A stretch of 64,000 nucleotides of DNA, from the NCBI GenBank assembly GCA_031395485.1, contig JANNUS010000006.1, forward strand, positions 310,001-374,000. Direction: 5' to 3'. Positions 26,335 through 35,027 of the stretch are shown here, one piece after another. A program made the translations under genes and the position numbers. The DNA is from UBA2336 sp031395485. GTDB lineage: Bacteria; Bacteroidota; Bacteroidia; Cytophagales; Cyclobacteriaceae. The notes under the pieces are model-generated. The model did not search any database and was not told the origin of the DNA. It saw nothing but the letters and a program-made list of their open reading frames with translations. Within the stretch, counting starts at the first letter, position 1. Every line of letters starts with the position of its first letter.

Positions 26335-27768
26335 TCACTTTGGCAAAGGCGGGGGTCCCTCTGGTATATAGGCTTTGTACACATGACCGTCTTTGCGTTT
26401 CACAAATTCGGTATGAATTTCCTTTCTTAAGGTCTCATTCTCAAATAAATCCACCAAGGTTAATCCCATAGCTTTCGCAGCATACAACATTCCTTTATGC
26501 CCGATTGACATCCCTCCGCTGGCCACGACTGCCCAAGAATGCCAAGGAACATCTTTAGGTGCTGTGGTTACGATCAATCCTACTTCCGGAACGATCCAGC
26601 TAACATCCCCAACATCTGATGAGCCCCCTGGAGGATCTACGCTTGTTGGCTTCAGTGGATTCACCGATGACGAAAATCCAATTTCCTTTATCTCCGTATT
26701 CTTATGAAGTTCCTTTGCAAAGTTCTCTTCTTCGGTGGTGTAAATAATGGAACCAAGTATTTCCAAATTCTTTTGCATAGCCTCTGCTCCCTTTACATTA
26801 ACGAGTATCTCGTAGTCACCCGTTTGCACAGTTACTTTTGACTCTGTTCCACTCATGAGTGCAGCACCTTGCGCAATCTCCTTTACGCGATTAAACACAA
26901 CATCAACGCCTTCGCGTTTTGAGTCACGCGCCCACATCCACACTTTAGCATATTCAGGAACCACGTTTGGAACTTGTCCTCCATTTTGAATTACATAGTG
27001 CATGCGCACACTCGGCTTCACATGTTCACGCAACATATTTACGCCATCGGTGAAAAGTTCTGCTCCATCAACTGCGCTCCTGCCATTCCACGGGTCATAC
27101 GCGGCATGAGCAGCCTTGCCTTTAAATTCGACAATAAAATCAATCAGTGCCTGAGAGCTTTGTGTATTTGAAGCAATCTCCGTATCAGGATGCCAATCCA
27201 TGCAAACATCCAGATCGTTGAACAATCCATCACGTGCCATGTAGATTTTTCCCCCAACCGATTCTTCTGCCGGTGTTCCGTAAAATCGAATGGTGCCCTT
27301 AAGTTTTCCAGACTGTATTAAATCTTTGATAGCAATCGCAGCACTTAAACTTGCAACACCAAAAAGATTGTGACCGCATCCGTGACCATTACCACCAACT
27401 TCAAGCGGTTCTTTATTGGGTTGAGCCTTTTGTGAAATCCCCGGCAAGGCATCGTATTCACCCATGATACCGATAACGGGTTTGCCCGAACCAAACTCTG
27501 CTGTAAAAGCTGTGGGCATGCCTGCTACTCCACGATTCACCCGAAAACCTTTTCCCTCGGCATAGTCTGCTAGCAGCGTTGATGATTTGTATTCTTTCAA
27601 AGCAGTTTCGGCATAGGCCCAGATTGCATCGCTCATTTTTGTATAGTCTCCCGTATTTTTCTCTACGGATTGAATGATTGATTGCTTATTCGGTGTAAGC
27701 TTTTTGCTTTGTGTGAATGCAAAATTTGCAGTGCCAAGCATGCACAAAATCAATACTATATTCTTCAT
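26335..27768 (-). CDS. Exported M20-family amidohydrolase (AbgB-like)
   Basis: 477 residues. A signal peptide (IVLILCMLGTANFAFTQ) is visible. The di-zinc M20 dipeptidase/aminoacylase core includes IGIMGEYDALPG, NGHGCGHNLFGVA, AEESVGGKIYM and MDWHPDTE, with the lid domain AALIDFIVEFKGKAAHAAYD-like region at about 200-330. The C-terminus has DVGDVSWIVPEVG and HSWAVVASGGMSIGHKGM. The GHGCGHN form is typical of p-aminobenzoyl-glutamate hydrolase subunit B and related amidohydrolases. It probably hydrolyses N-acyl amino acids in the periplasm; the exact substrate is unknown. Confidence 0.88.
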   Translation of the reverse strand: MKNIVLILCMLGTANFAFTQSKKLTPNKQSIIQSVEKNTGDYTKMSDAIWAYAETALKEYKSSTLLADYAEGKGFRVNRGVAGMPTAFTAEFGSGKPVIGIMGEYDALPGISQKAQPNKEPLEVGGNGHGCGHNLFGVASLSAAIAIKDLIQSGKLKGTIRFYGTPAEESVGGKIYMARDGLFNDLDVCMDWHPDTEIASNTQSSQALIDFIVEFKGKAAHAAYDPWNGRSAVDGAELFTDGVNMLREHVKPSVRMHYVIQNGGQVPNVVPEYAKVWMWARDSKREGVDVVFNRVKEIAQGAALMSGTESKVTVQTGDYEILVNVKGAEAMQKNLEILGSIIYTTEEENFAKELHKNTEIKEIGFSSSVNPLKPTSVDPPGGSSDVGDVSWIVPEVGLIVTTAPKDVPWHSWAVVASGGMSIGHKGMLYAAKAMGLTLVDLFENETLRKEIHTEFVKRKDGHVYKAYIPEGPPPLPK

Positions 27769-27859
27769 GGCTTTTTGATTGAAAGTAACATGGTGTAAAT
27801 TAAAAAATCTTGTATGAAAAAAATATGGGTTTTCTCCTGATCTTTATCAAAGAGAAAAT

Positions 27860-28180
27860 ATGCAGTGGATAAAAATATTCTCAACGGAGGCAGAAGCGCA
27901 ACAGCGTATTGAGGCCAATCGTCCGCAATTAGTAATTGCTAATAGTAAGCGAATATGTTTAGTTCGCCATGCTGATGTGTTTTATGCCGTTCAGGATTCA
28001 TGCTCACACAGTGGGGAATCTCTCAGTAAGGGGCATATTAACTATCTTGGAGAAGTGATTTGCCCACTGCATAATCACTGCTTCAATTTGCAAACCGGGA
28101 GAGAACTTTCATCGCGGTCGGCCGATTTGGTGACATACCCGATAAAAATTGATGAATCTGGTTTTTTTATTGGTGTTTAA
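27860..28180 (+). CDS. Rieske [2Fe-2S] ferredoxin-like protein
   Basis: 106 residues, soluble. The Rieske pattern C-x-H / C-x2-H is complete: Cys48, His50 (DSCSHSGESL) and Cys68, His71 (ICPLHNHCFNL). It resembles NirD-like or dioxygenase-type ferredoxins, used as electron carriers; the partner reductase or oxygenase is not in the window. It starts 91 bases from the divergent amidohydrolase. Confidence 0.9.
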   Translation: MQWIKIFSTEAEAQQRIEANRPQLVIANSKRICLVRHADVFYAVQDSCSHSGESLSKGHINYLGEVICPLHNHCFNLQTGRELSSRSADLVTYPIKIDESGFFIGV

Positions 28181-28224
28181 ATAGCTTTTTTGAAATACTA
28201 TTTGACCGTTTTCGTTTACCCTCT

Positions 28225-29208
28225 GTGAAATTACTACTTCCTATACTGCTCTCCGTTCCGCTCTTTTGTGGGGCTCAGATTTTTACCGAAGAGACACTTT
28301 TGGCTCGATTAAAAAGTGGTGGTAACATTACAGAAGATGCGCTTAGCAAACGATCTGTCGTCCTTCATAGCCATTCGGTTACCTCCAATCAACTAGTATC
28401 AATTCATGAAAGCCTGGTTCGCACTGGTTTTGATGCGGTCGCATATTTTAAAATTGATGGCGTATTGGCTGGCGGAGATGTTGCACAATCTTATGCAGAA
28501 TACTTTACGAAGAGAGAAATTTCGAGCCTCATTGTTATTCAAAAATTAACAACTGGATACACGATCTACATTACACCCTTCAATGGTAAGGAGGGGTTTG
28601 TCAATCCCAATCAACCTACATGGAGCGCACAGTCGCCTTCTCTAAATGAGGCTTTAAATATTGTCTATCGCGCTGCGCTTGCTTCCAATAAAAAGAAAAA
28701 TCTTCTGATCAATGAAATCCCTGAAGTCGATTTGCCTGTTAGGGTCATCGATGGTGAGCGGGCTGAAATGTTCGGGTTTGATTTAAAAGTTGACAAACTC
28801 GCGGTTCCTAATTTTGAAGATCCTGAATTGGACAAAAAACTTGACGAGCTTTTTAAGACCTATCCTTTTCCCTATCAACTCACAAATCATACAGTGCCCG
28901 ATAAGGAATTGCGCGCACAAGGATTTTTATATGTACTGTGTTTCGTGTATACCAGAAGCAGTATCGCCAAAGAGTTGCTTGGGTATCCTGTTAGTAAATC
29001 AGAAAGTGCATTTGTTTCCGTCACCTACCCCAACGGGCAACTCCAGTTAAAAACGATTACTGCCGATACCCCTGTTTATAAATTCTATGTGCGCCATATA
29101 GATTCCGGAAATGTTTTTCTTGGAACAAAATGGGATGCCGAAACCACTTGGGAACAAGCCATACAAAACTTTATAAAGGGCTTCAAGGTTGAGTTGCGAA
29201 TCAACTAG
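28225..29208 (+). CDS. Exported hypothetical protein (327 aa)
   Basis: Start codon GTG at 28225. A signal peptide MKLLLPILLSVPLFCGAQ is seen. The mature part has two halves: about 20-150 with alternating beta strands (DAVAYFKIDGVLAGGDVAQS, ISSLIVIQKLTTGYTIYI) and about 170-327 with RAEMFGFDLKVDKLAVPNFE, LDKKLDELFKTYPFPYQLT and ending in AIQNFIKGFKVELRIN. No catalytic motif is recognised. I recall no named family. It lies 44 bases after the Rieske gene on the same strand and may be co-transcribed. Confidence 0.72.
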   Translation: MKLLLPILLSVPLFCGAQIFTEETLLARLKSGGNITEDALSKRSVVLHSHSVTSNQLVSIHESLVRTGFDAVAYFKIDGVLAGGDVAQSYAEYFTKREISSLIVIQKLTTGYTIYITPFNGKEGFVNPNQPTWSAQSPSLNEALNIVYRAALASNKKKNLLINEIPEVDLPVRVIDGERAEMFGFDLKVDKLAVPNFEDPELDKKLDELFKTYPFPYQLTNHTVPDKELRAQGFLYVLCFVYTRSSIAKELLGYPVSKSESAFVSVTYPNGQLQLKTITADTPVYKFYVRHIDSGNVFLGTKWDAETTWEQAIQNFIKGFKVELRIN

Positions 29209-29304
29209 CCAACAACAACTTCTATCATTTTGTAGGGATCGGCTTGATATTTTTATTTCAATGCTGGCATGATGGTTGTACTTCCATTAACAAAAGAGCG
29301 GGTT

Positions 29305-29691
29305 ATGAAGCGGTTGATTTTAACATTAGTGTGGGTGGCCTGTGTGCATATTTCCTCGGCCTATATTTCAGGCATTGCCATTCAAACAGAAAAAAATTCA
29401 ACGATGCAAGTCTATGTAAATGGAAAACTTCGCACGTCTCAAGCTATGTCATTTTTGCGAATTAAAGGTAACCCGGGTTTGTATCACATTATGGTGAAGG
29501 TTTTAAATCCACGCGATAAGGTTTGGTATGTACTGCGAAAAGATGTGTGGGTGGACAAAGGCTATGAATTTTATTATAAAGTAAACTCCTCCCGAGGCGG
29601 GCGTCCGGTGTTAGAGCTTGTCAGGCGCTACCCGGTGTACAGCAATTATTTTTCGAATCCTTCGTTGTATAATAAACATCCGATTACATAA
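29305..29691 (+). CDS. Small exported hypothetical protein (128 aa)
   Basis: From the ATG at 29305: MKRLILTLVWVACVHISSAY is a signal peptide. The mature domain of about 108 residues (MQVYVNGKLRTSQAMSFLRI, PGLYHIMVKVLNPRDKVWYV) looks like an all-beta, PEGA/DUF4397-like sandwich that follows a short extended motif. Function unknown. It is 96 bases after the previous gene and converges with the M50-like gene (3 bases between stops). Confidence 0.65.
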   Translation: MKRLILTLVWVACVHISSAYISGIAIQTEKNSTMQVYVNGKLRTSQAMSFLRIKGNPGLYHIMVKVLNPRDKVWYVLRKDVWVDKGYEFYYKVNSSRGGRPVLELVRRYPVYSNYFSNPSLYNKHPIT

Positions 29692-29694
29692 TTT

Positions 29695-30252
29695 TTATAA
29701 TACCGTTATCTTAAATGCCTGATCCAACAAAATTAGTATTGAACTAAAGAGCATAATGAGTAGGGTGGTCATCGTAATGAATTTGGTATCATACCTTTTT
29801 GTTGTTACAGTACTGTAAACCAGGTAAAAGAGAATTCCAAAAACTAAAAGTGGAAGTACAAACGGCCCCAATCCCAGATCTCTGCTTACTCTTCCTTCAT
29901 CATTCAGGTTAATAAAGCTCACTGCCCCCGCAAGTGTTCGCATGTAAAGCGATGTTAGCAAAAATGGGAATAACAATTTGTTTGAACTTCTTCGCAATAA
30001 GGCATAAAAGATAAAAGCCTGAATAAGCGTAATGACGGGACCAGCAGCACTGATGATTGTTCCGTGCCAATCCTCCGCATACTTGCCTGCTTGTGGATAA
30101 CATTTGTTTAATGTCATCCTCATTTCGTTTCCCAAAATCTCTCCGGTACTCCAGTGCGCAAATTCATGAATCAGCCACGATACAATAACCGCTGAAAATG
30201 TTACGAATATGTATAGGAAAGAAATTTTAGGTCGCTCCTTTAGTTGGCTCAT
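29695..30252 (-). CDS. M50-like membrane zinc protease or related integral-membrane protein
   Basis: 185 residues with about five membrane helices. The motif HEFAHW in the first helix (SWLIHEFAHWSTGEILG) is an HExxH zinc site of the site-2 protease kind. A second conserved element is less clear: SAAGPVITLIQAF and a later Asp (NLNDEGRVSRDLGLG) might supply the third ligand. The family usually cleaves membrane-embedded regulatory proteins; the substrate is unknown. It follows a Gly-rich membrane protein on the same strand. Confidence 0.75.
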   Translation of the reverse strand: MSQLKERPKISFLYIFVTFSAVIVSWLIHEFAHWSTGEILGNEMRMTLNKCYPQAGKYAEDWHGTIISAAGPVITLIQAFIFYALLRRSSNKLLFPFLLTSLYMRTLAGAVSFINLNDEGRVSRDLGLGPFVLPLLVFGILFYLVYSTVTTKRYDTKFITMTTLLIMLFSSILILLDQAFKITVL

Positions 30253-30268
30253 TTAAATGTGGCTAGGA

Positions 30269-30547
30269 TTAATTCTTCTTTTTGTTTCTGCTCATCAAAA
30301 CGATAAGAAATATAATGACAATAACCACGAATCCCGAAATGTGGATATGCGGAAATGACCAGTTAAAAATTCCAAACACAGAACCGATCGCTCCAAAAAC
30401 CACCCCAAATACTCCTGCAACTATTCCTATACACGCACCAAATAAACCGGTAACCAATCCGAATAATCCACCAAAAATTCCTATCCAGATTGGGAAGGTG
30501 AAAATTATCAATAGAATAATAAGAAATGTGGAGCTTGAGCGGGTCAT
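30269..30547 (-). CDS. Small glycine-rich membrane protein (92 aa)
   Basis: Two or more hydrophobic segments: residues 8-60 (FLIILLIIFTFPIWIGIFGG, ACIGIVAGVFGVVFGAIGS) and 70-85 (SGFVVIVIIFLIVLMSR). Glycine zipper repeats (GxxxG) could let it pack into oligomers. No known motif otherwise. The 17-base gap to the M50-like gene suggests they are expressed together. Confidence 0.7.
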   Translation of the reverse strand: MTRSSSTFLIILLIIFTFPIWIGIFGGLFGLVTGLFGACIGIVAGVFGVVFGAIGSVFGIFNWSFPHIHISGFVVIVIIFLIVLMSRNKKKN

Positions 30548-30801
30548 GGATATTTTTAGTTTAGTAAGCCCTCCATCTCAAAAATCCTTCCATTCTTGAG
30601 GCTTGTGTCATAAGCCAAAAAAGAGCTAAAATCCCCTTCGTTAAGGGAACATTGTCCATATTTGAACAATTGATGTGTCCATTTTTACAAAGCCTACTCT
30701 TTTATAGCTATAATACGATTGGCTCGTTTTTGAACATTTCCCATATTGCATTAACAAATAGTTTTTACAGCGGCCGTAAAACTCAACTACCCTTTGTGAG
30801 G

Positions 30802-32466
30802 ATGAACAACGTGACTCGGTGTTTAGTATTATTTTTTGCGCTCACTTCTACGGCATATAGTCAACATGTAATTGAAGGAAAGGTCGTAGATAAAGAAACC
30901 GGTACTCCCATTCCGTACGCTTCCATTGGTATCGTGGGAACCTCGCAGGGAACAACTTCTAATCTTATTGGAGAGTTTTCATTAACTGTTTCTGACTCTG
31001 CTTCAATAAAAGTAACCTGTTTGGGCTACGAATCACACGTTGTACGGTCACGTGAAGAAATGCGTTTGATTCGACTTAAGTCTATCGCCACAGAGCTCAA
31101 TGCGGTACTCATCACAAACAAAGCCATTAATCCTAAAAAAATTGTGCGTAAAGCCTTTGCCAGAATCGGTGACAACTATGATGGTCAATCATATCTTCAA
31201 AAATATTTTTACCGGCATTATAGTTTAACGAATTCCGCTTATGAAAAATTGATAGAGGCTTCTGTTGAAGTTTGGAAACACCAGGGCTATCAAATCACAA
31301 GAAGTTTCGTTGGAGAAAAAGAAGAAGTGCGCGTTACCCAGATTAGAAGAAGCTTAGATATCACAGGGATGGTGCAGGGGCAGAGGCCCCTTTGGCTAAG
31401 TAATATATTACAAGCTGATGCTGTTGGATATCAAACTTCTATCAAAGGAATTCCCCTGAGTCCTTTTGAAGAGACCAGTAATTTGTGGACTGATTTTACC
31501 AGCTACAGTTTTACATTCAATGGTATTACCAACTACGATGGTCAGGATGTTTACAAAATAGGGTACATTCATAAAAAGGATTCAATACTTACTACTTCCG
31601 GATATAAAATTCTAGCAGAAGCTTCGGGTACGTTATATATTACAATGGATACTTATGCTTTCGTTAAGACAGAAGACGTTAAATACGATGACGTCAATAC
31701 CATCCACACCTCCGTCTGTTATAGAAAATATGGTACTAAATATTATCCATACCATTTAATGAGGGAGGGCGAAAGCAGATTCCTGGATCAAAAATTTACT
31801 TCATTTCACATTGAATTGATGTCGGTAGAAATACGCCATGGCGAATCCGAATTATTTACAGGTCAGGAACCGGGTAGAGACGAATTGCTTAAAATACCCT
31901 ATGACTCCATGTTTTGGAACAATACTCCCATTTTAAAAACCACTCCATTAGAAGAAGACATCATTCACGACTTGGGCGGAGGAGCTTCATTGAACAAGCA
32001 ATTTTATCTTTATAAACAATATGAATTAAACGTGACGGACGGTGGCAAAAATGGTGAGGCAAAATTTAATTGGCTAAAAGAGGATAGTAAAGACAAGCGC
32101 ATTCTGTATCTCTGCTTTTGGAAAAGTTCTTTTGATTCTTTTTCTGACTTACTTGAAATTGAACACATCAAACGATTAAATCAATTCTATAAAAACAAAA
32201 TAACCTTTGTGCTGCTTTCATTGGAGGGCGATGAGGTAAAATGGAAACAACTACTTACGAAATACAATCTTTTTGCAGATGGCATCATCAATTATCGAAT
32301 CGGTGAAGACGCAGATGTAGCTAATTCATTTAAAATAGACAAAACACCAACGTATATTTTACTTTCAAAAGATGGAAGTGTATTCAATTTGAATGCTAAG
32401 CATCCGAGCGATCCGCTGCTGGAAAAGGATTTTAAATTTTTGATTGAACAAGGTAAACAGCAGTAA
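30802..32466 (+). CDS. Exported protein with carboxypeptidase-like regulatory domain and C-terminal cysteine-free thioredoxin-like domain
   Basis: 554 residues from the ATG at 30802 (signal peptide CLVLFFALTSTAYSQ). A CarboxypepD_reg domain follows (VIEGKVVDKETGTPIPYASI, GTTSNLIGEFSL), common in Bacteroidota TonB receptors and surface proteins. The middle (about 110-390) is a beta-rich domain of unknown family (KIVRKAFARIGDNYDGQSYL). Residues 415-550 resemble a thioredoxin fold (LYLCFWKSSFDSFSDLLEI, TFVLLSLEGDEVKWKQLLT, FKIDKTPTYILLSKDGSVF) but lack the CxxC pair. The mix of domains is unusual. Role: probably a periplasmic or outer-surface structural or binding protein. Confidence 0.72.
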   Translation: MNNVTRCLVLFFALTSTAYSQHVIEGKVVDKETGTPIPYASIGIVGTSQGTTSNLIGEFSLTVSDSASIKVTCLGYESHVVRSREEMRLIRLKSIATELNAVLITNKAINPKKIVRKAFARIGDNYDGQSYLQKYFYRHYSLTNSAYEKLIEASVEVWKHQGYQITRSFVGEKEEVRVTQIRRSLDITGMVQGQRPLWLSNILQADAVGYQTSIKGIPLSPFEETSNLWTDFTSYSFTFNGITNYDGQDVYKIGYIHKKDSILTTSGYKILAEASGTLYITMDTYAFVKTEDVKYDDVNTIHTSVCYRKYGTKYYPYHLMREGESRFLDQKFTSFHIELMSVEIRHGESELFTGQEPGRDELLKIPYDSMFWNNTPILKTTPLEEDIIHDLGGGASLNKQFYLYKQYELNVTDGGKNGEAKFNWLKEDSKDKRILYLCFWKSSFDSFSDLLEIEHIKRLNQFYKNKITFVLLSLEGDEVKWKQLLTKYNLFADGIINYRIGEDADVANSFKIDKTPTYILLSKDGSVFNLNAKHPSDPLLEKDFKFLIEQGKQQ

Positions 32467-32502
32467 ATCCTCGACAGGCTCAGGGTATCAAACATGTCTA
32501 CG

Positions 32503-34926
32503 TCATTTAGTCAAAAAATTCTGCGCGACATTAATTTCATTTGCTTCTCTTTTACCAACCGCTCTTACCAATAGGATTTGCTTGCCATCGGGTGAAATAT
32601 CGTACGAATAACCAGGAACATTGACCCAGTAATCGTCTTCAAAAACAATTTTGGAAGCTCCCAGTGTAGCCTTACGGTTTGCATCAAAAGTCAATGATAT
32701 ACCGATTAACTTATTTCCATTTCTATAGTAAAGTGTCTTGTCAGCATCGTTATAGCGAGCCTCTTCACCACCTTCAAAAGAAACTTGAATGCGCACAGAT
32801 GGATTTAACAAATCAGAAATAAAAACTTCTGAACGTCCAGTTTGATCACTTGTAAACGCTAACCAGTCATTAGACATGAACTTGGCAAGGGTTTCATTAA
32901 CCCCTTTCCGCGAAACAAATGAATAACGCGTTTTTGAATTATCAGGGGCGTAAAAATTTAAATCATTTAACCCATCCTTTTCGGTAGTCGCGCAAAGCAG
33001 TACTTGATCGTTATCTACATCATTAAAAAATCGTAATGAATCATTGCTTAGAATTAATTCCGCATCGCTTCTACCGCCCGCATCTCTTCTGGCAATCTTC
33101 AATTTTCCGTTTTGATACATTTGGTAATAAACCCAATTGCTATTACGAGACCACACTGTGGAGCTCACAGCTCCTTGCTGCAATAATTGGACATTTTTTT
33201 TTGGATCCATTATATCATAATTCCACACCTCGGTTTGCTCTCTACGTTTAATTATCACCATGTTTTTACCATCGGGCGACAAGGAAAATGTACCATACAA
33301 TTCAGGCTTGAAGGGTAAGTTTGAAATTTGGCCACTACTGCTGCGCCATACAAGTTGGCCTTGTTGAACATTTGTTCCTGTGGCATAAATAAGTGTACCA
33401 TTATTTGAAATGGAAAATTGTCCCGTTCCGTATGAAACACTAATACCTTTTAAGATGATGCGTGGATTACCTACCGTTATTTGATTCTCTTTATCAAAAC
33501 GAATCGCAAATAAATCAGTTCCTTTAATAAAAAACAGTTCACCGTTATAGATGGCCTGACAAGTGCCATTTGTCAGAATCAATTTTCCTACTCCCTTGGT
33601 GAAAGAAACAATATACGTTTCATTGAAGGTACTGTTGGCAATGTATTGATCAGAAGATAGCTGAACTGCTCGGGCAGTAAAGCGCATGGTTGTCTTCAAA
33701 ATTTTAAAGTCCTTACCTTCCGAATCAATTGAATTAAATGAAGTCCCCTCATTGGCTATCCAGACTATTTTGTCATCATTGTCCCAAATCCCATCGACAG
33801 GGTTTGCGGTATGGGTTAAAGTTTCCTTAATGTTTCCGTCAACTGAAATCTTCATCAGCTTGTCATCGGCAAAGAATGCAATCCATTTTGAATCGGGTGA
33901 GAAGAATGGAGCGAATGCCCCCGTTGTTCCGAGCAATCGCAACACCTTATCTTCACCAATAGGGCGGAGATTTAAATAGGATGTTCCTGTACTATCCATG
34001 CTCACATATACAATAGTTTTTCCATCAGCTGAAATATCTAGTCCGCGTCTTCCTACGCGTAAGGGTCCCGCCATAAAACTTAAAGAGATAGAATCGGGAA
34101 GATTGATGGATGTAATTGAGGCTATGCGTGAGTCATCTTCCTTACTGCTATTAATTGTGTTCGTGTAAACGAATACTGCTATTAATATTGCAATTAACAT
34201 CAGGCAAAAAACAAGCATCGTTTTTGTTCCTGGGAATTGAATATTCCATTTTTTACGTCTGCTTGATTCAACAAAAGTTGACCCCATAGCATTTTCTCTA
34301 TCCGATTCTCCAACTGCAGCAGTTACTCTTTCTCTTCCATGAATGCCCGCAATAATCTCCTTAATAGCGTTGGCTGTTTTGTTTATCTGATCACGATAAA
34401 CAGTTGACGATCCTTTGGATGAATCATCATCCTTAGGACGAAGCGGCCGATTAACGCCAGCAGATTGATAGGTAAAGTCTATGGCCCGAAGTGGACCCAA
34501 TTCTGCTTCAATTATTTTCTTATCGTGTACATCTAACTCATGAATACGAACGGGCAAAACTCTGCTGGAGATGTTTCCTTTGGGAAGCCGAACTTTTAAA
34601 CCAATAGAATCCTCCCCTGCGATTTTTAGAAAAACCAAAAACTCCTGACTCCACGCAAAACTTTTTGGATCGCAATAGGTCTGGGAGATTATAGGAATGA
34701 AGATCAGGCACTTTAATTTTTCCTTGAGTGAATCATCCACATCATGCGTTTCAAGCAGGCCATCATGCGGATTTTGATCGAAGTAAATTGTGAGTGGCTC
34801 TTTGATGGTGGCCGCCAATTCTTCTTGCAGGGCATTTACAAACTCCGTTACCCATCCTGAACGGTTATCGTTGTGACGATAGGAGATAAAGATATCGTAC
34901 TCGAAATTGGGGATGATAGAGGGCAT
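32503..34926 (-). CDS. Membrane-anchored TIR-domain protein with C-terminal beta-propeller
   Basis: 807 residues from the ATG at 34926 (MPSIIPNFEYDIFISYRHND). An N-terminal TIR domain is at about 8-140: YDIFISYRHNDN (box 1), LTIYFDQNPHDG, a SQTYCDPKSFAWSQEF segment in which Glu95 is the candidate NADase residue. A single membrane helix is at about 237-256 (TMLVFCLMLIAILIAVFVYT). The rest (about 275-805) is a WD40-like/PD40 propeller with SADGKTIVYVSMDS and FFSPDSKWIAFFADDKLMKI, a propeller usually fused to bacterial Ser/Thr kinases. Predicted topology: TIR in the cytoplasm, propeller in the periplasm. Role unknown; sensing or defence are possibilities. Confidence 0.85.
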   Translation of the reverse strand: MPSIIPNFEYDIFISYRHNDNRSGWVTEFVNALQEELAATIKEPLTIYFDQNPHDGLLETHDVDDSLKEKLKCLIFIPIISQTYCDPKSFAWSQEFLVFLKIAGEDSIGLKVRLPKGNISSRVLPVRIHELDVHDKKIIEAELGPLRAIDFTYQSAGVNRPLRPKDDDSSKGSSTVYRDQINKTANAIKEIIAGIHGRERVTAAVGESDRENAMGSTFVESSRRKKWNIQFPGTKTMLVFCLMLIAILIAVFVYTNTINSSKEDDSRIASITSINLPDSISLSFMAGPLRVGRRGLDISADGKTIVYVSMDSTGTSYLNLRPIGEDKVLRLLGTTGAFAPFFSPDSKWIAFFADDKLMKISVDGNIKETLTHTANPVDGIWDNDDKIVWIANEGTSFNSIDSEGKDFKILKTTMRFTARAVQLSSDQYIANSTFNETYIVSFTKGVGKLILTNGTCQAIYNGELFFIKGTDLFAIRFDKENQITVGNPRIILKGISVSYGTGQFSISNNGTLIYATGTNVQQGQLVWRSSSGQISNLPFKPELYGTFSLSPDGKNMVIIKRREQTEVWNYDIMDPKKNVQLLQQGAVSSTVWSRNSNWVYYQMYQNGKLKIARRDAGGRSDAELILSNDSLRFFNDVDNDQVLLCATTEKDGLNDLNFYAPDNSKTRYSFVSRKGVNETLAKFMSNDWLAFTSDQTGRSEVFISDLLNPSVRIQVSFEGGEEARYNDADKTLYYRNGNKLIGISLTFDANRKATLGASKIVFEDDYWVNVPGYSYDISPDGKQILLVRAVGKREANEINVAQNFLTK

Positions 34927-34973
34927 GGCTAAAAATAACAAAATTAAATCACCCTAGTCAACCTCAAGGTAAT

Positions 34974-35007
34974 TGAAAAAAATAAGCCGGAATCTCTCCC
35001 GGCTTAT
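34974..35007 (-). terminator. Terminator of the fad operon
   Basis: Perfect 9-bp stem ATAAGCCGG / CCGGCTTAT (34982-34990 and 34999-35007), loop of 8. Read on the minus strand it is followed by a run of seven T. It lies 21 bases after the fadE stop. Confidence 0.9.
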
Positions 35008-35027
35008 GTTTACAATAGGCAATATGT

